64,000 nucleotides of DNA, from positions 1,759,089-1,823,088 of the forward strand of contig NZ_FWEX01000006.1 in assembly GCF_900170025.1 (NCBI RefSeq), read 5' to 3'. Below are positions 17,200 through 25,346 of the stretch, one piece after another. Each line of letters starts with the position of its first letter. Within the stretch, counting starts at the first letter, position 1. This stretch comes from Nitrospira sp. ND1 (GTDB taxonomy: Bacteria > Nitrospirota > Nitrospiria > Nitrospirales > Nitrospiraceae). The notes beneath the pieces were generated by a model, which saw only the letters and a program-made list of their open reading frames with translations, did not search any database and had not been told where the DNA came from. Both the position numbers and the translations under genes were made by a program.

Positions 17200-18692
17200 C
17201 TTTTTCCCTTACCCTGTCAGTCAGCGATCTCCTGTTGCTGCTACCGGAGCTGTTCCTCACTGCCTGGCTGTGCGTCATCCTGATCGTCGATTTTTCGTTC
17301 AAACGGATCGTCCAGGAACAGCTCGCCTACCTGAGCATTCTTGGATTAGTGATCACGCTGGCCTGCCTGGCCTGGTTTGATGTGACCGGCATCACCGGCA
17401 CCCTGTTCGGCAAGATGTTCGTGCTGGACCGGATGGCGATCTTCTTCAAAGTGATGATCCTCCTCGCCACGATCCTGGTCATTCTCTTGTCGATCGATTA
17501 TGTGCACCGCTTTGCGTTCTTCCGTGGCGAATATTATTTCCTTGTCGTGATGTCGGCATTGGGCATGATGTTCATGACCTCCGCCAACGATTTGCTGTCG
17601 CTCTTCGTCACCCTGGAGTTCGCGACATTCGGCTTTTATGTCCTGGTGTCCTATCTCCGTGACGATGTGGCATCCAACGAGGCCGGTCTCAAGTTCTTCA
17701 TCCTGGGAGTCTTTGCAGCGGGCTTGCTCGCCTATGGCATCAGCCTGGTCTATGGCGAAACAGGCAAGCTCGTCTTCTCAGACATGACTGGCGCAGCCCC
17801 GACTACCGGACTCGTCATCGGCTTCCTGCTCATTTTTGCGGCCTTGGGATTCAAGATCGGCGCGGTCCCATTCCATTCATGGATCCCGGACACATACCAC
17901 GGCGCACCGACGCCGGTCACCGCCTTCCTGTCGATCGCACCCAAGGTAGCCGCCTTTGCGATTTTGCTGCGCCTCTTCTTAGTGGCGCTGGCGACCTTCA
18001 AACCGGCCTGGGCATTGCTCATCGTGGCAACCTCCATCCTCTCGATGACCTACGGCAACATCGTGGCGATCGCACAACGAAATGTGAAACGTTTGTTAGC
18101 CTATTCCGGTATCGCACAAGTCGGCAACGTGCTGATTGGTCTGGCGGCGGGGACCAAGATGGGGACCGATTCCATCTTGTTCTACCTCCTGACCTATCTC
18201 TTTGCGAACCTCGGAGCCTTCGCCGTTATCATGGCGATCAGCAATGCAGTGGGCAGCGATGAAATCGATGACTACAGAGGACTCAACCGGCGCTCGCCGT
18301 TTCTGGCCTTTGCTATGCTGATTTTCCTGTTGTCGCTGGCCGGAGTTCCCCCCCTCGCTGGTTTCATCGGCAAGTTGTATATTTTTGTCGCCGCGATCAA
18401 GGAGGGGCTCTATATCCTGATCACGGTCGGCCTCATCAACATCGTCGTGTCGATGTACTACTACCTGATCGTCGTCAAGAAGATGTACATCAACGAACCG
18501 CTCGATTCTTCTCCCATCAAGACGACGGGTCCGTTACGGGCGGTCATCTATGTCGGATTGGCCGGCACACTCGTGATCGGTATCTATCCACAGCCGTTCC
18601 TCGACTGGGCCGTAGCCGCCACGCTGATGTTTTCCAATCTTCTAGGCCCTGCCGCTTCCATTCCCGTACCAGTCGTGCCGTTCGGCGGGTAA
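17196..18692 (+). CDS. nuoN: Complex I subunit NuoN
   Basis: 498-residue antiporter-like subunit that closes the operon. Signatures are FVTLEFATFGFYVLVSYLRDD, PFHSWIPDTYHGAPTPVTAFLSIAPKVAAFAILLR and NVKRLLAYSGIAQVGNVL. It overlaps the second nuoM by 4 bases. No clear intrinsic terminator follows; the next gene starts 150 bases on. Confidence 0.96.
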   Translation: MTFSLTLSVSDLLLLLPELFLTAWLCVILIVDFSFKRIVQEQLAYLSILGLVITLACLAWFDVTGITGTLFGKMFVLDRMAIFFKVMILLATILVILLSIDYVHRFAFFRGEYYFLVVMSALGMMFMTSANDLLSLFVTLEFATFGFYVLVSYLRDDVASNEAGLKFFILGVFAAGLLAYGISLVYGETGKLVFSDMTGAAPTTGLVIGFLLIFAALGFKIGAVPFHSWIPDTYHGAPTPVTAFLSIAPKVAAFAILLRLFLVALATFKPAWALLIVATSILSMTYGNIVAIAQRNVKRLLAYSGIAQVGNVLIGLAAGTKMGTDSILFYLLTYLFANLGAFAVIMAISNAVGSDEIDDYRGLNRRSPFLAFAMLIFLLSLAGVPPLAGFIGKLYIFVAAIKEGLYILITVGLINIVVSMYYYLIVVKKMYINEPLDSSPIKTTGPLRAVIYVGLAGTLVIGIYPQPFLDWAVAATLMFSNLLGPAASIPVPVVPFGG

Positions 18693-18842
18693 GGGCCAGC
18701 TTCGATCCGCCTTACGAATTCAATCAAATCCCTTCGCGTATCAATAGCTTCTGCTACAATACAATCGCCTGATCGGTGAGCGGTTCGCCGAGGCTCTGCA
18801 GCCTTGCTCGGACGCTTCTCAATACCTCCGCCTGGTTCTCGC

Positions 18843-20342
18843 ATGAATATGGACGAACCGAAACCCCAACAGGCCGTCAACACAGACGTGGAGTCCGTCC
18901 TTCCTACCCTTCCCTGGAGCGCACGTATTCTTTCGCGTCTTTCTATTCTTGGGCCGTTGGTCCTGGCATTTCAGAACCGCTCCATTGAACAACGCGTACT
19001 CGCTGGCTTCGGCCTCGTGTTTGCCGGCATCCTGGTCATTTCTGCCATTTCGTATCGCAATATGACGGTGCTCATCCGAAACGGTCATCACGACCAACGG
19101 AGTCACGAGTTCATCCAATCCCTGGCCGCGACCGGGGAGGCCATCGACGATGCAGAAAACGGCCACCGACGATTCCTGGTCACCGGGGACGAAAGTTACC
19201 TCTCCGCCTACAACACCCTGCAAGAACGCGCACCGGAATACCTCGGCTACCTGCGGGAACTCACCGAGCCGGGCAGCATTCAGCGCGCACGCGTCACCCA
19301 ACTGGAACAGTTGATCACCCAACAACTGCGGGAAGAGCGAGCCGCCATCGACCTGCGAAAGGAGACGGGGTTCGAGTCTGTCCGGACATTGGCCCTGGCC
19401 GGTGTCGCCAAAACCGCGCTCGATTCCGTCCGTCGACTGCACGCGCAGATGGAGCAGGACGAAACCAAGGCTCTCGCGCAACGGGTCATCGAATCCACCA
19501 CGACCACGCGCTCGAGCATCATCCTCCTGATCATCGGCGCCCTTCTGCTGTTCGTACTGCTGGCTGCCGTGTACTATCTGATTCGGCATGACATTACGGC
19601 ACGGCGGCGGATTGCCGATGAACTCCAGCGCCGGGGCGAATTGCTGGAGGCCGCCAATAAAGAGCTGGAGGCGTTCAGCTATTCCGTCTCCCACGACTTA
19701 CGAGCCCCGTTACGGCATATCGACGGCTACGCCTCGCTGCTGGCCAAGGCCGCCTCCATCTCGCTTGACGACAAAGCGAAGCGATACTTACAGACGATCT
19801 CTGAATCCGCCACCAGGATGGGACAACTCATCGACGATCTGTTAGTGTTTTCCCGGATGGGGCGACAGGAAATGCTGCGCGGGACGGTCAACCTGAACCA
19901 GTTGATCGCCTCCGTGCTGCACGATCTGCGACATGACTTGCAAGATCGGACAATCTCGTGGACAATCGCTCAACTCCCTGAAGTCACGGGGGATGCAGCC
20001 ATGTTACGACAGGTCTTTATGAATCTCGTGGCCAACGCGATCAAGTTTACCGGTACGCAGCCGCAGGCTACGATCGAGATCGGAAGCCGTGACAACGGGC
20101 AGCAGGAAGCGGTGTTATTCGTACGCGACAATGGGGTAGGATTTGATATGCGCTACGCGAACAAGCTGTTCGGCGTCTTTCAGCGGCTCCACCGAGCGGA
20201 TGAGTTCGAGGGGACGGGTATCGGACTGGCCAATGTCAGACGCATTATTCACCGGCATGGCGGGAAGACCTGGGCAGAAGGTGCGCTCGGCGAAGGCGCG
20301 ACCTTTTACGTCAGCCTCCCGTTGGCGAGGACATCGGCATGA
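18843..20342 (+). CDS. CHASE3-domain sensor histidine kinase
   Basis: Membrane sensor kinase of about 499 residues. A first membrane helix (residues about 45-70) is followed by a periplasmic CHASE3 domain (TGEAIDDAENGHRRFLVTGDESYL to DETKALAQRV). Then come a second helix (IILLIIGALLLFVLLAAVYYLI), HisKA (EAFSYSVSHDLRAPLRHIDGYASLL, with the phospho-accepting His) and a HATPase domain (NLVANAIKFTG, DNGVGFDMRY, GTGIGLANVRRII). The start at ATG 18843 is preferred over the TTG at 18804; a Shine-Dalgarno is not obvious. It overlaps the receiver gene downstream by 4 bases, so kinase and receiver are probably partners. The ligand is unknown. Confidence 0.88.
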   Translation: MNMDEPKPQQAVNTDVESVLPTLPWSARILSRLSILGPLVLAFQNRSIEQRVLAGFGLVFAGILVISAISYRNMTVLIRNGHHDQRSHEFIQSLAATGEAIDDAENGHRRFLVTGDESYLSAYNTLQERAPEYLGYLRELTEPGSIQRARVTQLEQLITQQLREERAAIDLRKETGFESVRTLALAGVAKTALDSVRRLHAQMEQDETKALAQRVIESTTTTRSSIILLIIGALLLFVLLAAVYYLIRHDITARRRIADELQRRGELLEAANKELEAFSYSVSHDLRAPLRHIDGYASLLAKAASISLDDKAKRYLQTISESATRMGQLIDDLLVFSRMGRQEMLRGTVNLNQLIASVLHDLRHDLQDRTISWTIAQLPEVTGDAAMLRQVFMNLVANAIKFTGTQPQATIEIGSRDNGQQEAVLFVRDNGVGFDMRYANKLFGVFQRLHRADEFEGTGIGLANVRRIIHRHGGKTWAEGALGEGATFYVSLPLARTSA

Positions 20343-20800
20343 CCCTGACCAAACCCATATTACTGGCGGAAGACAATCCACGCGATGCCGAGCTCGCTCT
20401 GGCGGCGATGGAAGAACATCACCTTGCGGACAAGGTCATCCTCTGTCACGACGGCGCCGAAGTATTGGATTACCTCTACTGCCGTGGCCACTTCAAAGCC
20501 CGGCTCCAGGGCAATCCCGCGGTGGTACTCCTCGACTTGAAGATGCCCAAAGTCGACGGCCTCGAAGTGCTGCGTACCATTAAGAGCGACGCCGCCCTGA
20601 AACCCATCCCCGTGGTGATGCTGACATCGTCCAGGGAAGAGCGGGACCTGGTTGAAAGTTATGCTTTGGGCGCCAACGCCTATGTGGTCAAGCCTGTCGA
20701 GTTTCATCAGTTTCTCAAAGCCGTCAAAGAGCTCGGTGTGTTCTGGGGAATGATCAACGAACCGCCTCCTGAGGGGGCGAGCCGCGTAACCAGCCGATGA
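20339..20800 (+). CDS. Single-domain response regulator (Rcp1-like)
   Basis: 153-residue receiver with no output domain. The phosphorylation site is Asp66 (LLDLKMPKVDG), with the acidic pair ED at residues 11-12, a Thr in VMLTSS and Lys in VVKPVEF. The fold subtype matches phytochrome-partner receivers. It starts inside the stop of the CHASE3 kinase (ATGA) and is its most likely phospho-acceptor. Confidence 0.9.
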   Translation: MTLTKPILLAEDNPRDAELALAAMEEHHLADKVILCHDGAEVLDYLYCRGHFKARLQGNPAVVLLDLKMPKVDGLEVLRTIKSDAALKPIPVVMLTSSREERDLVESYALGANAYVVKPVEFHQFLKAVKELGVFWGMINEPPPEGASRVTSR

Positions 20801-20838
20801 CCTAACCCCCGTTCAGGACTCTGTTCCCGATACACACG

Positions 20839-22476
20839 ATGACTCAGCCGTTGCGCTTCATCCATCTTGAGAGCAACCCCGCCGACGCGGCGCTGATTGC
20901 CACGACCCTCCGGGACGCCGGCATTCTATGCCAGCTGAAACAGGCGCAGACACGTGAGGAATTTCTGGCCGCACTTCGCCAGGAGGGGTTCAGTCTCGTC
21001 CTTGCTGATACCGCCGTCCCCGGCTTCGACGGAGCCACCGCCCTCTCCCTCGCGCGCACCCTGCATCCCGACGTGCCGTTTCTGTTTGTCTCCGATACAC
21101 AGGGAGAAGAGTTTGCCATCGACATGATGCAGCACGGCGCCACCGATTACATTTCCAAGCAGCGCCTGGGGCGCCTCGTTCCCTCCATCAAACGAACCTT
21201 GCGGGAACTCGACGAGCGGCTGGAACGGAGACGGGCGGAGGACGCCCTGCGGGTGAGCGAAAAGCAGTTTCGTCAGGCCCAGAAGATGGAAGCCGTCGGA
21301 CGTCTCGCCGGAGGACTTGCCCATGATTTCAACAATCTGTTGACGGTCATCATGGGACACAGCCAGGTGCTCTTGGGAGAACTGCCCTCAGGCAATCCCA
21401 TCCGCGCCAAGATCGAAGAGATGCAAAAGGCCGGGGAGCGAGCCGCGAGCTTGATTCGCCAACTCATGGCCTTCAGCCGGAAACAGCCGTTGGAACCGAA
21501 AATCCTGCCCTTGAATTCGGTCGTCGGCAATGTAGAAAGCATGCTCCGGCGACTCATCGGTGAAGACATCCAACTCGTGATCCGCCCTGATCCTTTTAAC
21601 GGCCATGTGAAGGCAGACCCCGGACAACTGGAACAGGTCCTCATGAATCTGGTCGTGAATGCCCGGGATGCCATGCCCAACGGCGGCCTGCTGGCGATCG
21701 AAACCTCGCAAACGGAACTGGCACGGACCCCGATGCATCATCTCCACCCGCTGCCATTGGGACAGTATGTGAAACTCACTGTCACCGATACCGGATGCGG
21801 CATGAATGCCGACGTGCTCGCCCATCTATTCGAACCGTTTTTTACAACGAAGGAAGAACACAAGGGTACCGGACTGGGGCTGTCGACGGTCTTCGGCATC
21901 GTGACGACCTGCGGAGGCGGGATCGATGTGTGGAGTCAGGTCGGGCATGGCACCACCTTTGACCTGTATTTCCCGCGCGTCAACCCGCAAGCCACTACTG
22001 CGGATGCCACCGCGCCGCAAGGCCGCCTGCGCCAGGGATCGGAAACCATTCTTCTCGTCGAGGACGATAGCGGGGTGCGCAACCTGGTCCGTCACGAGCT
22101 GGTCAAAACCGGCTATCAGGTAATCGAGGCCAAGAATGGCGTCGAGGCCTGTCTCACGGCCACACAGCAGAGTTACCATGTGGACCTTCTGCTCACCGAT
22201 GTGGTCATGCCGGGGATGAACGGTCGCGAACTGGCACAACATCTGTCCGTCATCAAGCCGAACCTCAGGGTGCTGTTCATGTCGGGCTATTTGGACGATA
22301 TCTCCGTGAACAGCGGCATGGACCCGCATCGAACGACGTTCCTCCAAAAGCCTTTCACCCCCGACCTCCTCTTGCGCACGGTACGCGCGTTGCTCGATTC
22401 CTCCGCTCCCGCGACGGGGAGCGCACCACACCACTTTCCCCCCGACCAAGCACCGCGCACCGCACGAGCCTCCTGA
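20839..22476 (+). CDS. Hybrid sensor kinase with receivers at both ends
   Basis: 545-residue soluble protein. Domains: an N-terminal receiver (about 5-125, Asp in LVLADTAVPGFDG, Lys in ISKQRLG); a short coiled linker; HisKA (MEAVGRLAGGLAHDFNNLLTVI); HATPase (NLVVNARDAMPNGG, DTGCGMNADVL, GTGLGLSTVFGIV); and a C-terminal receiver (ILLVEDD, LLLTDVVMPGMNG, LQKPFTPDLLL). The HDFNNLL type kinase is common in cytosolic phosphorelay hubs. It follows the kinase-receiver pair by 38 bases and may integrate with it. Confidence 0.9.
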   Translation: MTQPLRFIHLESNPADAALIATTLRDAGILCQLKQAQTREEFLAALRQEGFSLVLADTAVPGFDGATALSLARTLHPDVPFLFVSDTQGEEFAIDMMQHGATDYISKQRLGRLVPSIKRTLRELDERLERRRAEDALRVSEKQFRQAQKMEAVGRLAGGLAHDFNNLLTVIMGHSQVLLGELPSGNPIRAKIEEMQKAGERAASLIRQLMAFSRKQPLEPKILPLNSVVGNVESMLRRLIGEDIQLVIRPDPFNGHVKADPGQLEQVLMNLVVNARDAMPNGGLLAIETSQTELARTPMHHLHPLPLGQYVKLTVTDTGCGMNADVLAHLFEPFFTTKEEHKGTGLGLSTVFGIVTTCGGGIDVWSQVGHGTTFDLYFPRVNPQATTADATAPQGRLRQGSETILLVEDDSGVRNLVRHELVKTGYQVIEAKNGVEACLTATQQSYHVDLLLTDVVMPGMNGRELAQHLSVIKPNLRVLFMSGYLDDISVNSGMDPHRTTFLQKPFTPDLLLRTVRALLDSSAPATGSAPHHFPPDQAPRTARAS

Positions 22477-22513
22477 CGCCGCGCCTGCGCACACCGCAGA
22501 CACCACCGGAAAT

Positions 22514-22542
22514 TTGACCCTTTTGCGCATCCTTTTTATACT
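22514..22542 (+). promoter_or_regulatory. Sigma-70-type promoter upstream of the phosphodiester glycosidase gene
   Basis: TTGACC (22514-22519), a 17-base spacer and TATACT (22537-22542). The predicted transcript starts near 22549. Confidence 0.6.
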
Positions 22543-22607
22543 GAGGTCGCGCGAGACCGGAAATGCACACTCACAGAGGTCGACGGGAGGAAGGAGAGAC
22601 GTTCGTC

Positions 22608-23534
22608 ATGCGTGGCCGCTGCCTGAAAGACCGACGATCCGTTCGCCGGCTGAAGCTCCTGTGCGGGTGCCTGCTCACGCTCTACCTCAGTAGCGGACTC
22701 CAAGCCGATGCTGCGCCTCCCGCCGGGGTGCCATGGGAGCGCTTGACCACAGGCATGCAGGTGGCGCTCTGGAGCCCCATCGAAGCCTGCCCCCACGTCC
22801 CGTCCCTGCTCATGCTGCACATCGACCCGGAACGGTTCCGGTTCTCCATCTATCAGTATCGCGATGAAGGTCTCCGTGCCCCGCTCTCGATCCACGACTG
22901 GCAGCAACGGACCGATGCGTACGTCTTATTTAATGCGGGCTTGTTTCGAGAGGACTACTCGTACTTGGGTGTCTTATTGAAAGAAGGGCGGTCACTCGGC
23001 ACGAAAAAACATCACTCATGGCAGGGACTATTCGCGGCGGAACCGACCGACGGCAGGCTCCGGAAGGCCCGTGTGCTGGACCTTGCCTTCGACGGATTTA
23101 CAGAAGAAGCCCCACCCTACCGGGAGGCCGCACAATCGCTGATGCTGTTCGACCGGACGGGAAAACTCCGGGTCCGGGACAGCGGGAAACGGGCGTTTCA
23201 AACCGTGGTTGCCGAAGAAGGGGAAGGCGCAATTCTTGTGATCAAAACGGTGGATGTCGTCTCGCTTCACCACCTCGCCGACTGTCTCCACCGACAGATC
23301 CCGTCGATCCAACAGGCCATGGCTATGGACGGAGGCGCCTCTTCGGATGTGATCGCCAGCCCGGATCTTCTCCATGCCGCCCAGGAAACCACATCGCAAG
23401 CCACCTGGCGATCACTCCTGACGGGCAATATTGGCGTGCACATTCCGCTGCCGACTGTCATCGGCATCAGCCCCCGGACGCACCCGCGCACCATGCCCGC
23501 TCCGGATGCCTCAACATCATCACACAGCCGATGA
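22608..23534 (+). CDS. Exported phosphodiester glycosidase family protein (NAGPA/DUF2233-like)
   Basis: About 308 residues with a signal peptide (KLLCGCLLTLYLSSGLQADA). The fold core is recognisable by VLFNAGLFREDYSYLGVLLKEG, a central RDSGKRAFQTVVAEE, and the near C-terminal AMAMDGGASSDVIASP. These match the family that includes mammalian alpha-N-acetylglucosaminidase for phosphodiester bonds. In bacteria the substrate is generally unknown; a cell-wall or capsule sugar phosphodiester is possible. The start at ATG 22608 follows a purine-rich AAGGAGAG at 11 bases; ATG 22562-22563 upstream is an alternative. Confidence 0.72.
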   Translation: MRGRCLKDRRSVRRLKLLCGCLLTLYLSSGLQADAAPPAGVPWERLTTGMQVALWSPIEACPHVPSLLMLHIDPERFRFSIYQYRDEGLRAPLSIHDWQQRTDAYVLFNAGLFREDYSYLGVLLKEGRSLGTKKHHSWQGLFAAEPTDGRLRKARVLDLAFDGFTEEAPPYREAAQSLMLFDRTGKLRVRDSGKRAFQTVVAEEGEGAILVIKTVDVVSLHHLADCLHRQIPSIQQAMAMDGGASSDVIASPDLLHAAQETTSQATWRSLLTGNIGVHIPLPTVIGISPRTHPRTMPAPDASTSSHSR

Positions 23535-23545
23535 CCAACGCCGAT

Positions 23546-23971
23546 CTACCGTCCAGGCGAGACGGGAAAGCCGGCCTCAGTCCAGGCATTCATGCTGCCC
23601 ACGACATTGTAGACGTGCGTATAGCCCAAATCGGCCAACGTCTCGGCGGCAATGTTGCTGCGATGGCCGGACTGGCAATACACGACGATATGGTCGGTCA
23701 AGGCCGCGCCGAGCTCCCGATGCCGCGTCTTCATCTCGCGAAAGTCGATATTTCGATCGGTCCCCGGAATCATGCCGGACGCATGCTCCTCGGGCGAACG
23801 CACATCGACCAACAGGAACCCCTTCGCCCCGGTCGATGGTGCCTTGAGCAGACCGGCTCGCAGTTGCTGAACCGTCAAGGTATAGGAATGATACGCGAAG
23901 GTGGGCTGCGGCCACTCCAGGAGGAGACCGCACAGCACGCCCACGCAGAGAAGACCACTCAGATATCTCAT
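23546..23971 (-). CDS. Periplasmic rhodanese-domain protein
   Basis: 141-residue protein with an N-terminal signal peptide (MRYLSGLLCVGVLCGLLLEW) and a single rhodanese domain. The active-site loop CQSGHRS holds the catalytic cysteine. LLVDVRSPEEHASGMIPG and GSMNAWTEAGFPV complete the fold. Such proteins carry sulfane sulfur or act as redox or sulfur-transfer partners in the periplasm. The start at 23971 has AAAGGAG at 8 bases; an in-frame ATG lies at 23992. It converges on the glycosidase gene. Confidence 0.88.
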   Translation of the reverse strand: MRYLSGLLCVGVLCGLLLEWPQPTFAYHSYTLTVQQLRAGLLKAPSTGAKGFLLVDVRSPEEHASGMIPGTDRNIDFREMKTRHRELGAALTDHIVVYCQSGHRSNIAAETLADLGYTHVYNVVGSMNAWTEAGFPVSPGR

Positions 23972-24030
23972 GGTCGCCGCTCCTTTGTTCATACCGGGAA
24001 GGTTGACGAACGTCCTATGATAGGAGCCTT

Positions 24031-24342
24031 ATGAAAAGCTGGTCAAGAGTGGTTGCCGTTTCCTTGCTCCTGGGTGCCTCCGGATGCGGGGAAGGGGCCA
24101 TCATGGTCAAAGAAGTCGACGACGGCGGCGTGGTCGTCTACCCCTATCGCGCCGAACAGGGCAACTTACTCTCGTCCTTCCGGAAAGAAGCCGTGCGGCT
24201 CATGGAGCAGAAATGCCCAGGGGGATGGGCGACGGTGCGCGAAGGGGAAACAAAGGGACGGCTGCGCCAAGCCAGTCCCATCGCGGGCTCGAACGATATC
24301 GTCGAGGAACGCCGTTGGGGCATTCAGTTCCAGTGCAAATGA
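24031..24342 (+). CDS. Small lipoprotein of unknown function
   Basis: 103 residues. The lipobox LGASGC after a hydrophobic leader predicts cleavage before Cys19 and lipid anchoring. The mature part has two more cysteines (EQKCPGGW and the terminal FQCK), which could pair. AGGAG lies 5 bases before the ATG. It is divergent from the rhodanese gene and ends one base before pyrE, which is convergent. No family recognised. Confidence 0.7.
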   Translation: MKSWSRVVAVSLLLGASGCGEGAIMVKEVDDGGVVVYPYRAEQGNLLSSFRKEAVRLMEQKCPGGWATVREGETKGRLRQASPIAGSNDIVEERRWGIQFQCK

Positions 24343-24343
24343 G

Positions 24344-24919
24344 CTAGGAAGAAATGTCGCGCCCCTGCATGAGATCATCGATCGTCAGGAGGCTCACGAC
24401 CTTCACTCCGGTGGCCTCCACGCGGGCACGGCCGTCCTGCTCTTTCCGATCGACGATGACCACTGCATCGGTCACCTTCAACCCCGCCTCTCGCGCGGCC
24501 GCGATGGCCTTCAGCACGGACCCCCCGCTGGTTAACACATCATCGACGATGAGGGCCCGATCTCCCGCCTGCACGACACCTTCAACCAATCTGCCCAACC
24601 CATGGTCCTTCGGCTGCTTCCGGACAAAAAATGTCCGCCACTCCCGACGAGGCGTCGCCAAATAAGCAAAGTCTGAAATCGTCGTCGCAATCGAGATCGC
24701 TCCGATCTCCAACCCTCCCAGACAATCGATGTCGAGCCCCTTGGTCACTTCCCACGCCCGTTGCGCCATCAAGTGACGCGCGTGAGGAAAGGCCATCAAG
24801 GTCCGGCAATCGACATAAAACGGGCTCGTCAGACCCGAGGCGAGTTTGAAGCCGCCCTTCGGATCCCACTTGAACGACTGAGTCTTGTGAAACGCGGCGA
24901 TCAGATCATCGTGCAGCAT
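24344..24919 (-). CDS. pyrE: Orotate phosphoribosyltransferase
   Basis: About 191 residues. It converts orotate and PRPP to orotidine 5'-phosphate in pyrimidine synthesis. The PRPP-binding motif is ALIVDDVLTSGGSVLKAI. The catalytic-loop region (FFVRKQPKDHGLGRLVEG) and FKLASGLTSPFYVDCR near the N terminus are typical. I prefer the ATG at 24919 (GGAAAG upstream, 9 bases) over the ATG at 24934; the open frame runs further up to 25012 without ribosome-site support. It stands alone, away from other pyr genes. Confidence 0.93.
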   Translation of the reverse strand: MLHDDLIAAFHKTQSFKWDPKGGFKLASGLTSPFYVDCRTLMAFPHARHLMAQRAWEVTKGLDIDCLGGLEIGAISIATTISDFAYLATPRREWRTFFVRKQPKDHGLGRLVEGVVQAGDRALIVDDVLTSGGSVLKAIAAAREAGLKVTDAVVIVDRKEQDGRARVEATGVKVVSLLTIDDLMQGRDISS

Positions 24920-25070
24920 AACCGTTCTTTCCATGCGGTAATGAAATCTTACGTATCCACATCTAATGAGTTCAACGTCACGAAAACATGAATATAGTTG
25001 GACCTCGCCCACCCTTCAGGGTACGATCAAATGGCCCTACTCAATAGAGCCGTCCCTGCGCGACAGACAC

Positions 25071-25262
25071 CTAGCAGGATCCTCTCATCGCAGACGGGCA
25101 CGTGGTAGTCGGCCGCTTCGGTGGGGCTGTGTGTTCGATCGCGGGAGGAGGCCCCGCTTCACCGGCAGCCGGCCGAGGGCTTGACTCAGCGGAGTGGTCC
25201 GAAGGGCTCGCGCAGCCTGACCACATCCCGATCACGCTCACAAGCAGCAACCACTTCAACAC
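25071..25262 (-). CDS. Possible small lipoprotein (GTG or TTG start)
   Basis: A 63-residue frame opening V/M-LKWLLLVSVIGMWSGC gives a short positively charged leader, a hydrophobic core and a lipobox-like WSGC. A Pro/Ala-rich tail follows. A GAGGCGG sequence lies just upstream of the GTG (25262) and of the next codon TTG (25259). The tryptophan at the -3 position is unusual for a lipobox. It is divergent from the TpsB gene. It could be spurious. Confidence 0.4.
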   Translation of the reverse strand: MLKWLLLVSVIGMWSGCASPSDHSAESSPRPAAGEAGPPPAIEHTAPPKRPTTTCPSAMRGSC

Positions 25263-25346
25263 ACTACCGCCTCGCGGTGAACCATATGACGGGCTTGATG
25301 TCGGGGCATTCTGACATAGCCCGACGGCAAAGTGAAGCAAGGGCAG

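Noticed and set aside
25071-25080. CTAGCAGGAT as a third element end
   Set aside because: Only 10 bases match; the rest of the terminal sequence (GCGGAAAAA) is absent and no partner end is near.
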